Source: Deinococcus roseus (lineage in GTDB: Bacteria > Deinococcota > Deinococci > Deinococcales > Deinococcaceae). From it: a stretch of DNA of 64,000 bases. Shown here piece after piece: positions 33,396 through 44,191 of this stretch. Under the pieces are notes generated by a model. The model saw only the letters and a list, made by a program, of their open reading frames with translations. It was not told the origin of the DNA and ran no database searches. The stretch lies in NCBI RefSeq assembly GCF_014646895.1, contig NZ_BMOD01000022.1, positions 1 to 64,000 on the forward strand. Direction: 5' to 3'. Numbering within the stretch: position 1 is the first letter of the stretch; each line of letters starts with the position of its first letter. A program made the translations under genes and the position numbers.

Positions 33396-34232
33396 ATGGA
33401 AGTGGTGATCATTTCTGGACTCTCCGGCTCAGGCAAGAACACGGCCCTGAAAGCCCTGGAAGAAGCCGGATTTTTTGTGATGGACAACCTCGTACCCGTG
33501 CTCTGGGACCAGATGTATGAGCAGGCCCTCAGCCATGGGATTCAAAAATACGCATTCACTGTCGATGCCCGCATGTGGGCTTTTCTGGACCAGCTGGACC
33601 AGCAACTGCAGGAATTTTTGCAACGCTCAGGGGCAAGGGTGCTCTTTCTGGAAGCTTCCGAAGATGTCTTGTTGCAACGCTACAACCTCACCCGGCGCAA
33701 GCACCCCCTGGGAGAACGTTCCCTCCTGATGGATTTCTACCGGGAAAAAGAAATGCTGGCTTCGCTCAGGGAAGCCGCAGATCTGGTGGTGGACACCACC
33801 GAGCTTTCAGAGAAACAACTGGCCCGCAAAGTCGAGCAGATTTTCAGCATCCATTCCAAGTTCACCCTGCGCCTGTTTTCCTTTGGGTTCAAACACGGGG
33901 TGCCCAGAGATGCCGATCTGGTGCTGGACGTGCGCGGGTTGCCCAACCCTTTTTATGACACCCAGCTCAGGCCCCTCACCGGTCTGGACGATGGCGTCAA
34001 AAACTACGTCTTTACCCCGGAAACCCACACTTACTACCAGACCCTGGTGCACTTCCTGAAAAGCACCCTGAATCTGGCCGAAAAAGCGGGACGTCGCGCT
34101 TACACCGTGGCCGTGGGCTGCACGGGAGGCCGCCACCGCAGCGTGGCCATCACCGAAGCCCTGATGCACGATCTGGAGACGTACAACCCTCAACTCAAAG
34201 ACCACCGGGACATTCAAAAAGGGGAGTACTGA
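33396..34232 (+). CDS. rapZ: RNase adapter / nucleotide-binding protein RapZ (YvcJ)
   Basis: This 278-residue P-loop protein has a Walker A region GLSGSGKNTALKALE, a Walker B-like strand ARVLFLEASED and the C-terminal signature FGFKHGVPRDADLVLDVRGLPNPF plus CTGGRHRSVAI. RapZ controls glucosamine-6-phosphate synthase through RNA decay in E. coli; YvcJ is linked to competence in Bacillus. The Walker A serine is replaced by Asn, although the next residue is Thr. TAAACT lies 6 bases before the ATG (leaderless). It precedes the yvcK-like gene. Confidence 0.93.
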   Translation: MEVVIISGLSGSGKNTALKALEEAGFFVMDNLVPVLWDQMYEQALSHGIQKYAFTVDARMWAFLDQLDQQLQEFLQRSGARVLFLEASEDVLLQRYNLTRRKHPLGERSLLMDFYREKEMLASLREAADLVVDTTELSEKQLARKVEQIFSIHSKFTLRLFSFGFKHGVPRDADLVLDVRGLPNPFYDTQLRPLTGLDDGVKNYVFTPETHTYYQTLVHFLKSTLNLAEKAGRRAYTVAVGCTGGRHRSVAITEALMHDLETYNPQLKDHRDIQKGEY

Positions 34233-34539
34233 ACCCGTTCAGCACCTCTGTTTTTCGCAAAATGAGCGAGTTTCCGAAACTCTCTTAACCTTTCATGAGG
34301 AAATGCTCTAGTCCTGGTCAGCTTCAGGCAGTAGAGTGAAGGACAGCGTTACAGCATGCAAAAAGGTGCAGTTTGGAAAGTTCCTCCACCACAGAGGGGC
34401 ATTCAGGCTCACATCTTTACAGACCGTTTTCAGTTATCCTTGATGCGGAGATGAAGTGTTTCCAATACACTTTGTCCTGACAGATTAGAAAGTAAACGTA
34501 CCTGCCCTTTCTGCAGGCACCCCCAATGGAGGATGAACC
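34233..34539. other. rapZ-yvcK intergenic region
   Basis: I see no gene in these 307 bases. A short CCTGC/GCAGG hairpin lies at about 34501-34518, just before the yvcK Shine-Dalgarno. The gap is unusual because these two genes are normally adjacent. Confidence 0.6.
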
Positions 34540-35880
34540 ATGAATTGGCACCACGAGGTTCGTCGCATCAGCGAACGGTCCGCCACCGCAGGTCGGCTGG
34601 CCAAATGGTTGACTCCAGGCATGAACGTCAAGCGTTACTTCGCCTTATTGATCATCAGCCTGAGCATCTTGATGGTGGGATTCCTGCATTTCGTGTGGAC
34701 GGGCCCCTACCGTTTCATCGCCACCAAATGGATTTTGTTTCTCAACAGTTTCACCAACCCTGAACTGATGCCCCTGTGGGCTGTGGGTTTGATTGTGACC
34801 CTGCTGGCCCTTTCGGGAGCCATCTGGAGCGTGTTCAAACTCAACCGCACCTTTCTGAAGGCCACGGGCCTGGAACCCTCCCAGGCTGCAGACCACATGT
34901 ATTCCCGCAATGCCCTTGCACGAGGTCCCAAAATTGTGGCCCTGGGGGGCGGAACTGGACTCAGCAACCTGCTTTCGGGCCTCAAGGAATACACCAGCAA
35001 CATCACCGCAGTGGTGGCCGTGACCGATGATGGCGGCAGCAGCGGAAAACTGCGCCGGGATTTGCAGATGATTGCCCCCGGAGACATGACCGACTGCTAC
35101 GCTGCGCTCTCAGATTCGCCTGTGCTGGCCCGCCTGCTGTTGCACCGTTTTTCCAGAGGAGAAGGCATCCAGGGCCACACCTTCGGGAACCTGATGCTGG
35201 CCACCCTCTCAGAAGAAAAAGGCCACTTTGAAGGTGCAGCCCACGACCTCAACGACATCCTGAAAGTCAGGGGCCGGGTCTTTCCAGCCACCCACGATCC
35301 TGCTGTGCTGGTGTCCGAACTGCAAACCGGAGAACTGATCTTCGGGGAAAGCCACCTGGCCGAACAGCGTCAGGGCCGCAAAATCGAACGCATCCGGCTG
35401 GATCCTCCCGAAGTGCGTGCCCCCCAGGAGGTCATTGATGCCCTGCTGGACGCCGAAATGATTGTGATTGGCCCGGGAAGCCTCTTCACCTCCCTGATCC
35501 CCACCGTGCTGGTGCCAGAAGTGCGAAAAGCCATTCAGCACAGCAAAGCCCGCCTGATTTACGTCACCAACATCATGTCTGAACCCGGAGAAACCGACGA
35601 CCTCAGCCTGGAAGCCCACATCGACATGTTGATCCGGCACATGGGACGCGAACCCGACGTGATTCTGGTCAACGACAGCCCCCTGCAAAAAGATGTGCTG
35701 GAACGCTACCAGAAAGAAGGCGCACGGGAGCTCAGCAAAGACCCCCTCCCCGAAAAATGGCTGGGTCGGGTGGAGCGGGCACCCCTGGTGGCCATGGGCA
35801 GAGGCCAGCACGATCCCTATCTGGTGTCGCGGGCCATCACTGAACTGCTGTATACACCCAGACGCAAAACCCATCACTGA
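34540..35880 (+). CDS. YvcK-like (gluconeogenesis factor) protein with membrane anchor
   Basis: This 446-residue protein has two hydrophobic segments at about residues 33-51 and 79-97, then a CofD/YvcK domain with VALGGGTGLSNLLSGLKEY, VTDDGGSSGKLRRDL, SEEKGHFEGA and IGPGSLFTSLIPTVLVPEV. YvcK binds UDP-sugars and supports cell-wall homeostasis on gluconeogenic carbon sources in Bacillus; the N-terminal anchor is an addition to that ~320-residue form. GGAGGATGAACC precedes the ATG. The usual third partner, whiA, is not present here. Confidence 0.9.
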   Translation: MNWHHEVRRISERSATAGRLAKWLTPGMNVKRYFALLIISLSILMVGFLHFVWTGPYRFIATKWILFLNSFTNPELMPLWAVGLIVTLLALSGAIWSVFKLNRTFLKATGLEPSQAADHMYSRNALARGPKIVALGGGTGLSNLLSGLKEYTSNITAVVAVTDDGGSSGKLRRDLQMIAPGDMTDCYAALSDSPVLARLLLHRFSRGEGIQGHTFGNLMLATLSEEKGHFEGAAHDLNDILKVRGRVFPATHDPAVLVSELQTGELIFGESHLAEQRQGRKIERIRLDPPEVRAPQEVIDALLDAEMIVIGPGSLFTSLIPTVLVPEVRKAIQHSKARLIYVTNIMSEPGETDDLSLEAHIDMLIRHMGREPDVILVNDSPLQKDVLERYQKEGARELSKDPLPEKWLGRVERAPLVAMGRGQHDPYLVSRAITELLYTPRRKTHH

Positions 35881-35903
35881 TTCTCACTTCTTCTCCCCTC
35901 AGT

Positions 35904-35936
35904 CAGCCCTGAAATTCAGGGCTGGTTTTGTGTTTC
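35904..35936 (+). terminator. Terminator after the yvcK-like gene
   Basis: CAGCCCTGA/TCAGGGCTG, 9-bp stem with loop AAT, followed by GTTTTGTGTTTC. It begins 24 bases after the stop. Confidence 0.85.
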
Positions 35937-35992
35937 TGGGTTCTGGTGTTTCTGTGCAATGCTTTAAAACCAGCACCCTCTCTAACATCCCC

Positions 35993-36021
35993 CTGACATT
36001 CATCTGGGCTTGTTTTATACT
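35993..36021 (+). promoter_or_regulatory. Promoter of a leaderless gene
   Basis: CTGACA, a 17-base spacer and TATACT, with the GTG start codon 6 bases further on. This is the clearest -35/-10 pair of the leaderless promoters in the window. Confidence 0.75.
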
Positions 36022-36027
36022 GCCAGA

Positions 36028-36822
36028 GTGCTCATTTCTGCTGTTCTTGCAACCCTTTTGCTGAATTACCCCGATCCCAGTGGGGACCACAGAGGAGATG
36101 GCACCTACCATCTTCCTGAAAACCTGACTTCCACTGAACAGAGCAGCCTGGACCTGCGCAATTTCACGGCCAGCGATGACAATGGAAAACTCAGCCTGGA
36201 AGTGGGCCTCGGTGCCCTGGCCAACCCCCTGAAAGCTCCCCTGGGCTTTTCCACAGCCATTCTGGACATTTTCATCAAAACCCGGGTGGGAGGCAGCACC
36301 ACCCTGGGAGAGACTGGTTTTGAAACCCCGCCTGGTCAGGGCTGGCAGTACCACCTGCACCTTTCCGGGTTCAACAAAGACTTCTACCGGGTGCCCAAAT
36401 TGACCCCGGAAAAGCTCAAATCAGACGACATCAAAGTCACGCCATCAGGAACCACCCTGCAGATCCAGACCCCCATTCCGGCTGGACAGTACGAATACTG
36501 GGTGACGGTCAGTTTGTTTGATCCCCTCACCCCGGCAGGACTGGTATCACCCGGAAACGACAACAACCCCTTTCACCTCACCAGCGCACTCAACAACCCA
36601 CCTGCTCCGGTGGATGTGCTGGCGCAAGGAGACCAGGGACGGGCCTACATCCAGCGCACCCTGCCTCCAGTGGGGAACCTGCAGGACTTCAGGCCCTGGA
36701 TTCTGCTGGGCATGGGCATTCTGGGGGTGATTGGCGTGGTGGTGGCCACCATCATGCTGATGAACCGCAGGCCCAGAACAGAGCCCAAGCAGAACTACGA
36801 GTACCGGGCGAACCTCGACTGA
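36028..36822 (+). CDS. Surface protein with glucodextranase C-terminal-like domain
   Basis: This protein of about 264 residues has a short hydrophobic N-terminus (signal), then YPDPSGDHRGDGTYHLPEN and the GFSTAILDIFIKT / GWQYHLHLSGF pattern of the carbohydrate-binding-like domain at the end of glucodextranase (Glucodextran_C). A C-terminal transmembrane helix (ILLGMGILGVIGVVVATIML) and basic tail anchor it. A role at the cell surface, perhaps glucan binding, is inferred. The GTG start lies 6 bases after TATACT. It ends 1 base before the EamA gene. Confidence 0.75.
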   Translation: MLISAVLATLLLNYPDPSGDHRGDGTYHLPENLTSTEQSSLDLRNFTASDDNGKLSLEVGLGALANPLKAPLGFSTAILDIFIKTRVGGSTTLGETGFETPPGQGWQYHLHLSGFNKDFYRVPKLTPEKLKSDDIKVTPSGTTLQIQTPIPAGQYEYWVTVSLFDPLTPAGLVSPGNDNNPFHLTSALNNPPAPVDVLAQGDQGRAYIQRTLPPVGNLQDFRPWILLGMGILGVIGVVVATIMLMNRRPRTEPKQNYEYRANLD

Positions 36823-36823
36823 C

Positions 36824-37666
36824 ATGGCCTACTTCTGGTTGCTGACGGCTGCCGCCCTGTGGGGACTGCTGGGCATTTTTGGCAAACTGGCGGTGCAGCA
36901 GGGGCTTGCTCCACTGGAAGTGGCGTTCTGGCGTGCTGTGATGGCGGGAAGCCTGTATTTTCTGCACAGCAGAATCACCCGTGACCTCCCTCTGAAAGCT
37001 GCAGATGCTGCGGTGACGGTGCTGTTCGGCTTGCTGGGAGGCAGTGTTTTTTATGGCTCCTATCAACTTGCCGTGAACACCGGAGGGGTGAGTCTGGCCA
37101 GTGTGCTGCTTTACACAGCACCTGCTTTTGTGGCCGTCATGGCCCGCGTTTTCCTGAAAGAAGCTTTTGGTCTGCGCAACCTGATTCTGGTGTTTCTGAC
37201 CATTGTGGGGGTGGCCCTGATTTCTCTGGGAGGAGGCAGCAAGGTGCAGGTGACTGCTCAAAGTCTGGGCTGGGGACTGCTGGCAGGTTTCACTTACGCC
37301 CTGTATTACCTGTATGGCAAGCTTTATTTTCACAAATACAACCCCATCAGCCTTTACGCCCTGGCCTTGCCTGTGGCAGCGGTGGGGCTTTATCCCTTTG
37401 TGGAGTTTCATGCCAAAACCCCGCTGGCCTGGGGGATTCTGCTGTGCATCGGGGTGTTCAGCACCTACTTCGCCTACTGGGCTTATGGGATTGCCCTGAA
37501 ACGCATCCCCACCGTGCAGGCCAGCGTGATTGCCAGCCTGGAACCCGTGATTGCTGCAGGATTGGCTGCACTGGTCTTCCATGAATTCCTGGCTCCTCTG
37601 GCCCTGCTGGGAGCCGCACTGGTTCTGGGTGCTGTGGTGATCACCACCTTGCCTGTGAAAAGATAA
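36824..37666 (+). CDS. EamA/DMT-family transporter
   Basis: This 280-residue membrane protein has ten hydrophobic segments in two EamA repeats, starting YFWLLTAAALWGLLGIFGKL. The second repeat begins near LGWGLLAGFTYALYYLYGK. DMT proteins export or import metabolites; substrate cannot be read from sequence. It begins one base after the preceding surface-protein gene and is probably co-transcribed and co-translated with it. Confidence 0.88.
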   Translation: MAYFWLLTAAALWGLLGIFGKLAVQQGLAPLEVAFWRAVMAGSLYFLHSRITRDLPLKAADAAVTVLFGLLGGSVFYGSYQLAVNTGGVSLASVLLYTAPAFVAVMARVFLKEAFGLRNLILVFLTIVGVALISLGGGSKVQVTAQSLGWGLLAGFTYALYYLYGKLYFHKYNPISLYALALPVAAVGLYPFVEFHAKTPLAWGILLCIGVFSTYFAYWAYGIALKRIPTVQASVIASLEPVIAAGLAALVFHEFLAPLALLGAALVLGAVVITTLPVKR

Positions 37667-37753
37667 ACCCCCTGCCTTTACCCCCTGCCTTTACCCCCTG
37701 CCTCTCATTTCATTTGAGGCTGTCCCCCTGAGGAGGGGGACGTTGGTGGTTGT
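37666..37753. repeat. Degenerate repeat, copy D, with tandem 13-mers
   Basis: Three tandem copies of ACCCCCTGCCTTT are followed by GAGGCTGTCCCCCTGAGGAGGGGGACGTTGGTGG split as arm and loop. The AGGCTGTCCCCC and GTTGGTGG parts match one half of the palindromic element (copies A-C). It separates two converging genes. Confidence 0.6.
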
Positions 37754-37760
37754 GCAAGAT

Positions 37761-39014
37761 TCAGGGCACTGCTTTTTCCACTGCAAATTCCCACTCAAAA
37801 GACCGGTCCCATGGAAGGCCTGCGCCTTTCACCACATAACCTGAGAAGAGTTTCAGTTCTGGAATCACTTTTTGCAGGTACTCCCAGGCTTCTTTTGAAC
37901 CCATCTGGTTTTCCTGAAAATGCGCCCGGATGTCTGGTCTGAGCAGCGCACTGAACAGCACATCGTTGGCATACTCGTAAGCCAGGGTTTCCTGCTGTTT
38001 TTCGGGGTCCACGCCAGACAGGGCCAGTTTGGCATGTGAAAGGGCGGTGCCCAGGTTGTTGCCAGGGGTGCCCCATCCAGACAGGCTCATCAGTTGCTGG
38101 GTGCGGCCCAGGGTGGTGAGGTCTTTCCACAGGCGCACGGTGCCCTGATTGACCCGGTTCACATCCACCACGCTGAGGGGGCCTTTCACATGGTTCAGGG
38201 CCACAGCCGTAAAACGGGGATCTGTTGCAGAACCATTGAACACAAACAGGGTGAGGTCTGCATCTCCTTCGGTCACCTCGAAACCCACGCTGCCTGCATG
38301 GAGTTTCACGCTCTCGATCAGGGGGAGGCCATCGTATTTGATGACGGTGCTGGCTTTCGAGGGATCAGAAAAGAGGATTTTGACGGTTTTCTTCTCCGGG
38401 CTCAGGTAACTGGTCACCAGTGCCGCCCCCACCTCATCCGCACCAGGGTAGAGTTTGATGTTCGGGGCCAACAGGGGTTTCAGGGCTTCTGCTTCTTTGA
38501 CTGCGGGAGACCCGGAAACGGCGTCGTCCCAGGTGACCCTCAGGTCCTTAAAAGCCCCTGCTTTTGCCCACTGCATCATTTCCCGGATCACGGTCAGGTT
38601 GCGTTCCCGGAATTTTGCATCCGGGTATCTGGGAATGGTGATGCTGGCATACACGGGTTTTCCGGTTTTGTGTTGCCATTCCCGCACCACCTGCAAGCGC
38701 TCGACGGCTGTCTCTGGAGGCAGATCCAGCGTTCTGGATTGCACCAGACCCCCATAAGCCACACTGTCCAGGGCAACAATGAGCACCTCTGCATCCGTCT
38801 GCCGCAAAATCCAGTCGTGGATTTCTTGAATGTCTCCGGAGGTTTGCCCCCTTCCCAGACGGTACCAGGGCAAAATCCGGGTTTCTTTGTTTTTTAAAGC
38901 CGCCAGTTTTTCGGGATAGATGCGGTTCACCGGACGGCTGTCCAGGGGCAGCAACGCCACCTGTGCAGAGGCCACAGAGGAAAGCAGCAAAGCAGAGATC
39001 AACAGGGGTTTCAT
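37761..39014 (-). CDS. Secreted DUF4127 family protein
   Basis: This 417-residue protein has a signal peptide (MKPLLISALLLSSVASAQ) and the DUF4127 opening VALLPLDSRPVNRIYPEKL, with VALDSVAYGGLVQSR and VDVNRVNQGTVRLWKDL further on. The family is widespread in Firmicutes and Deinococci and has no established activity. Length is somewhat shorter than the ~500 residues of many members. It converges on the EamA gene and has its own promoter region toward the APH-like gene. Confidence 0.75.
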   Translation of the reverse strand: MKPLLISALLLSSVASAQVALLPLDSRPVNRIYPEKLAALKNKETRILPWYRLGRGQTSGDIQEIHDWILRQTDAEVLIVALDSVAYGGLVQSRTLDLPPETAVERLQVVREWQHKTGKPVYASITIPRYPDAKFRERNLTVIREMMQWAKAGAFKDLRVTWDDAVSGSPAVKEAEALKPLLAPNIKLYPGADEVGAALVTSYLSPEKKTVKILFSDPSKASTVIKYDGLPLIESVKLHAGSVGFEVTEGDADLTLFVFNGSATDPRFTAVALNHVKGPLSVVDVNRVNQGTVRLWKDLTTLGRTQQLMSLSGWGTPGNNLGTALSHAKLALSGVDPEKQQETLAYEYANDVLFSALLRPDIRAHFQENQMGSKEAWEYLQKVIPELKLFSGYVVKGAGLPWDRSFEWEFAVEKAVP

Positions 39015-39173
39015 GCTCTAGAGGTAACACACCAGGGCCAGAACGCCATGAGGAGAGGATTCACGGTATGATGGTTTGACTTCCCACAGGAGTTTTCATG
39101 TTCTGTTGAGCTGACCCTTTCACACCAAAAGCCTTTTCCACCCGCTTTCTTTCAGATGTGAATGGAGGTCACA

Positions 39174-40061
39174 ATGTCATCTCTGGAAATTTATCTGCAG
39201 GTCATCCGTGAAGGTTTCCCGGACCTGCAGCTGCAAAATGTGGAATTCAATCGGGACGGCCTGTGCAACGATGTGGTCATCGTTGACCAGGAGTGGGTGT
39301 TCAGGTTTGGTCAGGACGACTGGGCCAGAAACCTCTTTTCCCAGGAAGCCCGGGTGCTGGAACTTTTGAAAGGCAGGCTGAATGTTGCCCTGCCCCATCT
39401 GGAGGCGCAAACCTCCCAGTATGTGATGCACCGTTACCTCAAAGGGACAGAATTCACCAGAGCAGCATTGCTCAGTCACCCTGTTTCAGCAAGGGAGAAA
39501 CTGCTGGATCAGCTTGGAGAAATGCTGCACCAGCTGCATTCCATTCCCTTTGCCACCCTGGACCAGCAGGGCATTGGCCGTTCTCCAGCTTTCAGGGACC
39601 GGGACTGGTGGATCAGGTTTTACCAGGAGCTGGAAAATGAACTTTTTGACCACCTGAACCGTTACCAGCGCAGTCAGGTGGCAGCACACTTTGAGCCTGT
39701 GCTGTCGGGTACCTTGCCCTGGTCCTCGCCTGAAGTGCTGATCCACTGCGACATCACCAGTTACCACCTGCTGTACGACCCAGAAAAAGTGGAGCTCTGT
39801 GGTCTGCTGGATTTCGGGGTGGCCGGGAAAGGCGATCCTGCCACCGATGTGGCCGTTTTGCTGCAACACTGGGGGGAAAGTGTGGTGTCCAGAATCAGCA
39901 AAACCTACCCCATGTGGCATGAGGTCATTGATCGGGCACGCTTCTGGATGGGTACGCTGGAGTACCAGTGGGCACTGTCTGCCCTGCGCGGAGACCAGAG
40001 CATGCGCTTTGTGCATCTGGGCAACCCCAGAGATGTCTACCCTGTGGGACATCAGGGCTGA
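39174..40061 (+). CDS. Aminoglycoside-phosphotransferase-like kinase
   Basis: This 295-residue protein has a protein-kinase-like fold. The N-lobe contains CNDVVIVDQEWVFRFGQ. The catalytic loop is VLIHCDITSYHLLYD, a Brenner-type HxDxxxxH loop with Asn replaced by His, and the metal-binding motif is LLDFGVAGKGDPATDVA. The substrate may be an antibiotic or a housekeeping small molecule; resistance cannot be assumed. Start at the ATG after GGAGGTCACA. It is followed by a strong terminator. Confidence 0.8.
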   Translation: MSSLEIYLQVIREGFPDLQLQNVEFNRDGLCNDVVIVDQEWVFRFGQDDWARNLFSQEARVLELLKGRLNVALPHLEAQTSQYVMHRYLKGTEFTRAALLSHPVSAREKLLDQLGEMLHQLHSIPFATLDQQGIGRSPAFRDRDWWIRFYQELENELFDHLNRYQRSQVAAHFEPVLSGTLPWSSPEVLIHCDITSYHLLYDPEKVELCGLLDFGVAGKGDPATDVAVLLQHWGESVVSRISKTYPMWHEVIDRARFWMGTLEYQWALSALRGDQSMRFVHLGNPRDVYPVGHQG

Positions 40062-40067
40062 AACATT

Positions 40068-40101
40068 CAGGAGGGCAGTCGAAAGGCTGCCCTCCTGTTT
40101 T
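40068..40101 (+). terminator. Terminator after the APH-like gene
   Basis: CAGGAGGGCAG/CTGCCCTCCTG, 11-bp stem with an 8-base loop, followed by TTTTG. It lies 6 bases after the stop and faces a converging gene. Confidence 0.85.
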
Positions 40102-40108
40102 GTATGGA

Positions 40109-40567
40109 TCAGGAAGGGTCTGAATCCAGAGGCAAAGTCCGGTAATTCTTCAAAGCCTCCAGTATCTCTTCAGGCTCCCGGTCACCCCGGAAAATCAGGT
40201 CGCTGGGTGCAGGATGGGGCAGGTGGGTGGTCAGGAATTCCGTCCAGTAGTACAGCTCCAGATCGGTGCCTCTGCCTTGCAGCAGGAAACGGATGATTTC
40301 CAGGTACTCCTCGTCGTGGACGAACACAAAGCGCTTGACCCGGCAAAGGGCGATTTGTGCAAACTCCAGAGCAGCCACGCTGTCTGAGAGGCCCCAGAAA
40401 TCGGTCAGCACATAGTTTTTGCCTGTCAGGCGATTGAAACGGTCCAGTTGCTGCTGGTACTCGTGGTTTTTGGAGGCGGCTTTTTCCAGGGTCTGGGCCA
40501 GCTCTGCCATTTGCCGGAGCAGTTCGGGTGCGGGAGGAGCAGGGAGAAGCACAGGGCGAACTTTCAT
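40109..40567 (-). CDS. Hypothetical protein
   Basis: This 152-residue protein is not recognised. It has a helical, coiled-coil-prone N-terminal third (LLRQMAELAQTLEKAASKN), then FVFVHDEEYLEIIRFLLQGRGTDLEL, which could be a Rossmann-like strand and helix. No signal or membrane segment. TATCCT lies 5 bases before the ATG, so the transcript is probably leaderless. It is divergent from the winged-helix gene. Confidence 0.6.
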   Translation of the reverse strand: MKVRPVLLPAPPAPELLRQMAELAQTLEKAASKNHEYQQQLDRFNRLTGKNYVLTDFWGLSDSVAALEFAQIALCRVKRFVFVHDEEYLEIIRFLLQGRGTDLELYYWTEFLTTHLPHPAPSDLIFRGDREPEEILEALKNYRTLPLDSDPS

Positions 40568-40600
40568 GCTTCAGGATAAACTGAAACCCCAGGGAGGGAC

Positions 40601-41716
40601 ATGCCTTCATCTTTACCCATGCTCAGTTTAAAAGCCTTGAATCGGGCAACTTTACAACGCCAGCACCTGATTGGGCGCTCAGGAATGCCTGCACTGGACA
40701 TGGTGCAGCACCTGATTGGCCTGCAGGCCCAGATGCCCAATCCGCCTTATGTGGGGTTGTGGACCCGCCTGCAAAATTTTGAAAAAGAGGACTTGACCCG
40801 CCTCATCAAGCAGAAACAGGTGGTGCGGGCGGCCCTGATGCGCTCCACGCTGCATCTGGTTTCCGGGCAGGATTACCTGCAGCTCAGGCCTCTGATCAAG
40901 ACAGTGCTGGAAAGGCAATACCTGGGCAGTCATGGAAAGCAGATGGTGGGTCTGGATCCTCTTGAAGTGACGAGGGCAGGGAGGGAATTGTTGTCGCAGA
41001 CCCCGCTCAACAATCAGGAACTGGGTCGGGCGTTGCAGCAAAAGTGGCCAGATCGGGATGCGCAGGCCCTGGGTTATGCGGTGCGCAACTTTGAAGGTCT
41101 GATTCATGTGCCTCCTGCGGGCACCTGGGGCGACCACCGTTCCCCATTGCTGGTCCCAGGAGAGGTGTACCTGGATGCAGAACTGGACCCAAAACCCAGC
41201 CTCGGGAACCTGCTGCTGCGGTACTTGCAGGCTTTTGGTCCCGCCACTTTAAAAGACATGACGGTCTGGAGTGGCCTGACCCATCTGAAGCCTGCCCTCA
41301 CAGAAATTCAGCCAGCTTTGCAGGTGTACCGGGATGAGCAGGGAAAGGAACTGTTTGATCTGGCAGAAGTGATCCTTCCAGATCCCGAAACCCCCATTCC
41401 ACCAAAATTCTTGCCTGACTTTGACAACATCTTGCTGTCCCATGCAGACCGCAGCCGGATCATGGCTCCAGATTTCAAGGCCAGGGTGTTCACCAGCAAT
41501 GGCATCATCCGGGCCACGGTGCTCATCGATGGATTTGTGCAGGGCATCTGGAAGGTGCAGCAGAACAAAAAAAGAGCTTCACTGCAGATCGAGATGTTCC
41601 AGACCATTGCCGCTGCAGATCAAGATCTTTTGCAGGAAGAAGGCCAGAAATTGCTGCACTGGATGACACCTGATGCTGAAAAACATGAGCTGATCTGGCA
41701 GGTTCCAGCTTTTTGA
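40601..41716 (+). CDS. Winged-helix DNA-binding domain protein (HTH_42 family)
   Basis: This 371-residue protein matches the HTH_42 (formerly DUF1006) family: LNRATLQRQHLIGR, HLIGLQAQMPNPPYVGLWTRL, VVRAALMRSTLHLVSGQDYL and, late, ILLSHADRSRIM. Relatives include the AlkX/YcaQ DNA glycosylases, but this shorter branch has no proven activity. AGGGAGGGAC precedes the ATG. It is followed by an unknown gene on the same strand. Confidence 0.8.
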   Translation: MPSSLPMLSLKALNRATLQRQHLIGRSGMPALDMVQHLIGLQAQMPNPPYVGLWTRLQNFEKEDLTRLIKQKQVVRAALMRSTLHLVSGQDYLQLRPLIKTVLERQYLGSHGKQMVGLDPLEVTRAGRELLSQTPLNNQELGRALQQKWPDRDAQALGYAVRNFEGLIHVPPAGTWGDHRSPLLVPGEVYLDAELDPKPSLGNLLLRYLQAFGPATLKDMTVWSGLTHLKPALTEIQPALQVYRDEQGKELFDLAEVILPDPETPIPPKFLPDFDNILLSHADRSRIMAPDFKARVFTSNGIIRATVLIDGFVQGIWKVQQNKKRASLQIEMFQTIAAADQDLLQEEGQKLLHWMTPDAEKHELIWQVPAF

Positions 41717-41793
41717 AAGAAAGTGCGCCATCTGACATCAAAAGTGTCTTTTCTTTCATTTGTTTTTTAACAAGCAGGCGCAATGATGGGCGT

Positions 41794-42267
41794 ATGAACC
41801 GAATGGGCCAATTGCGCCAAGCTCTGAAACAGGCTGTTCAGGATGAAAACCACTACCTCAACGAACAAATTGCTCCCCTGGCTTCCCATCTGGAAGTGCA
41901 TTTGCACCGTTATTTTGAGGCCGATGAAAAACACGTCTTTTTTCCCAAAGCAGGCAAAAATGGGGTGGACCCCCAGACCCCTCACCTGAAAAACCACCTG
42001 CTCTATGATTTGCAACCAGATGGGTTTGTGTGGTTTGAGCTGCAGGTCGTGCTGGAGGAAGGAACCCTGCATGACACCATCAAAGTGGCCATCGGCCTGA
42101 AAATCGACAGTGCTTACCAGTGGCATGTCAAAACCAATCCAGAACTGGAATTCCCAATCTACAAGCGCCACGATCTGGACATGCATGAATTTGCTGAACG
42201 CATCTATGATCTGGTGCTCGAACAGGTGCAGGGAAGGTTTCGCCAGAAGATCAAAGCGGCCCTCTGA
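41794..42267 (+). CDS. Hypothetical protein
   Basis: This protein of about 157 residues begins MNRMGQLRQALKQAVQDENH and contains HVFFPKAGKNGVDPQTPHLKNH split by a turn and a C-terminal amphipathic helix. It is soluble and acidic-basic mixed, with no family I recognise. The start could also be the ATG at 41806. A strong terminator follows, isolating it from lepA. Confidence 0.6.
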   Translation: MNRMGQLRQALKQAVQDENHYLNEQIAPLASHLEVHLHRYFEADEKHVFFPKAGKNGVDPQTPHLKNHLLYDLQPDGFVWFELQVVLEEGTLHDTIKVAIGLKIDSAYQWHVKTNPELEFPIYKRHDLDMHEFAERIYDLVLEQVQGRFRQKIKAAL

Positions 42268-42289
42268 GGGTTTGAGATGAGAATTTTTG

Positions 42290-42327
42290 AGGGCTGCTGA
42301 TACACATCAGCAGCCCTTTCTGTGTTT
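42290..42327 (+). terminator. Terminator upstream of lepA
   Basis: AGGGCTGCTGAT/ATCAGCAGCCCT, 12-bp stem with loop ACAC, then TTCTGTGTTTT. Confidence 0.9.
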
Positions 42328-42397
42328 TGAGAAGCAGTGAGCTGCATGACCAGCAGGCCTGCTCCTGAAATTCAGCAGGACGTTGTAAACTGCTGGA

Positions 42398-44189
<1,792 letters not shown>

Positions 44190-44191
<2 letters not shown>

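Noticed and set aside
39174..40061. Aminoglycoside resistance gene
   Set aside because: Only the kinase fold is supported; fold relatives include many housekeeping kinases, so resistance is not claimed.
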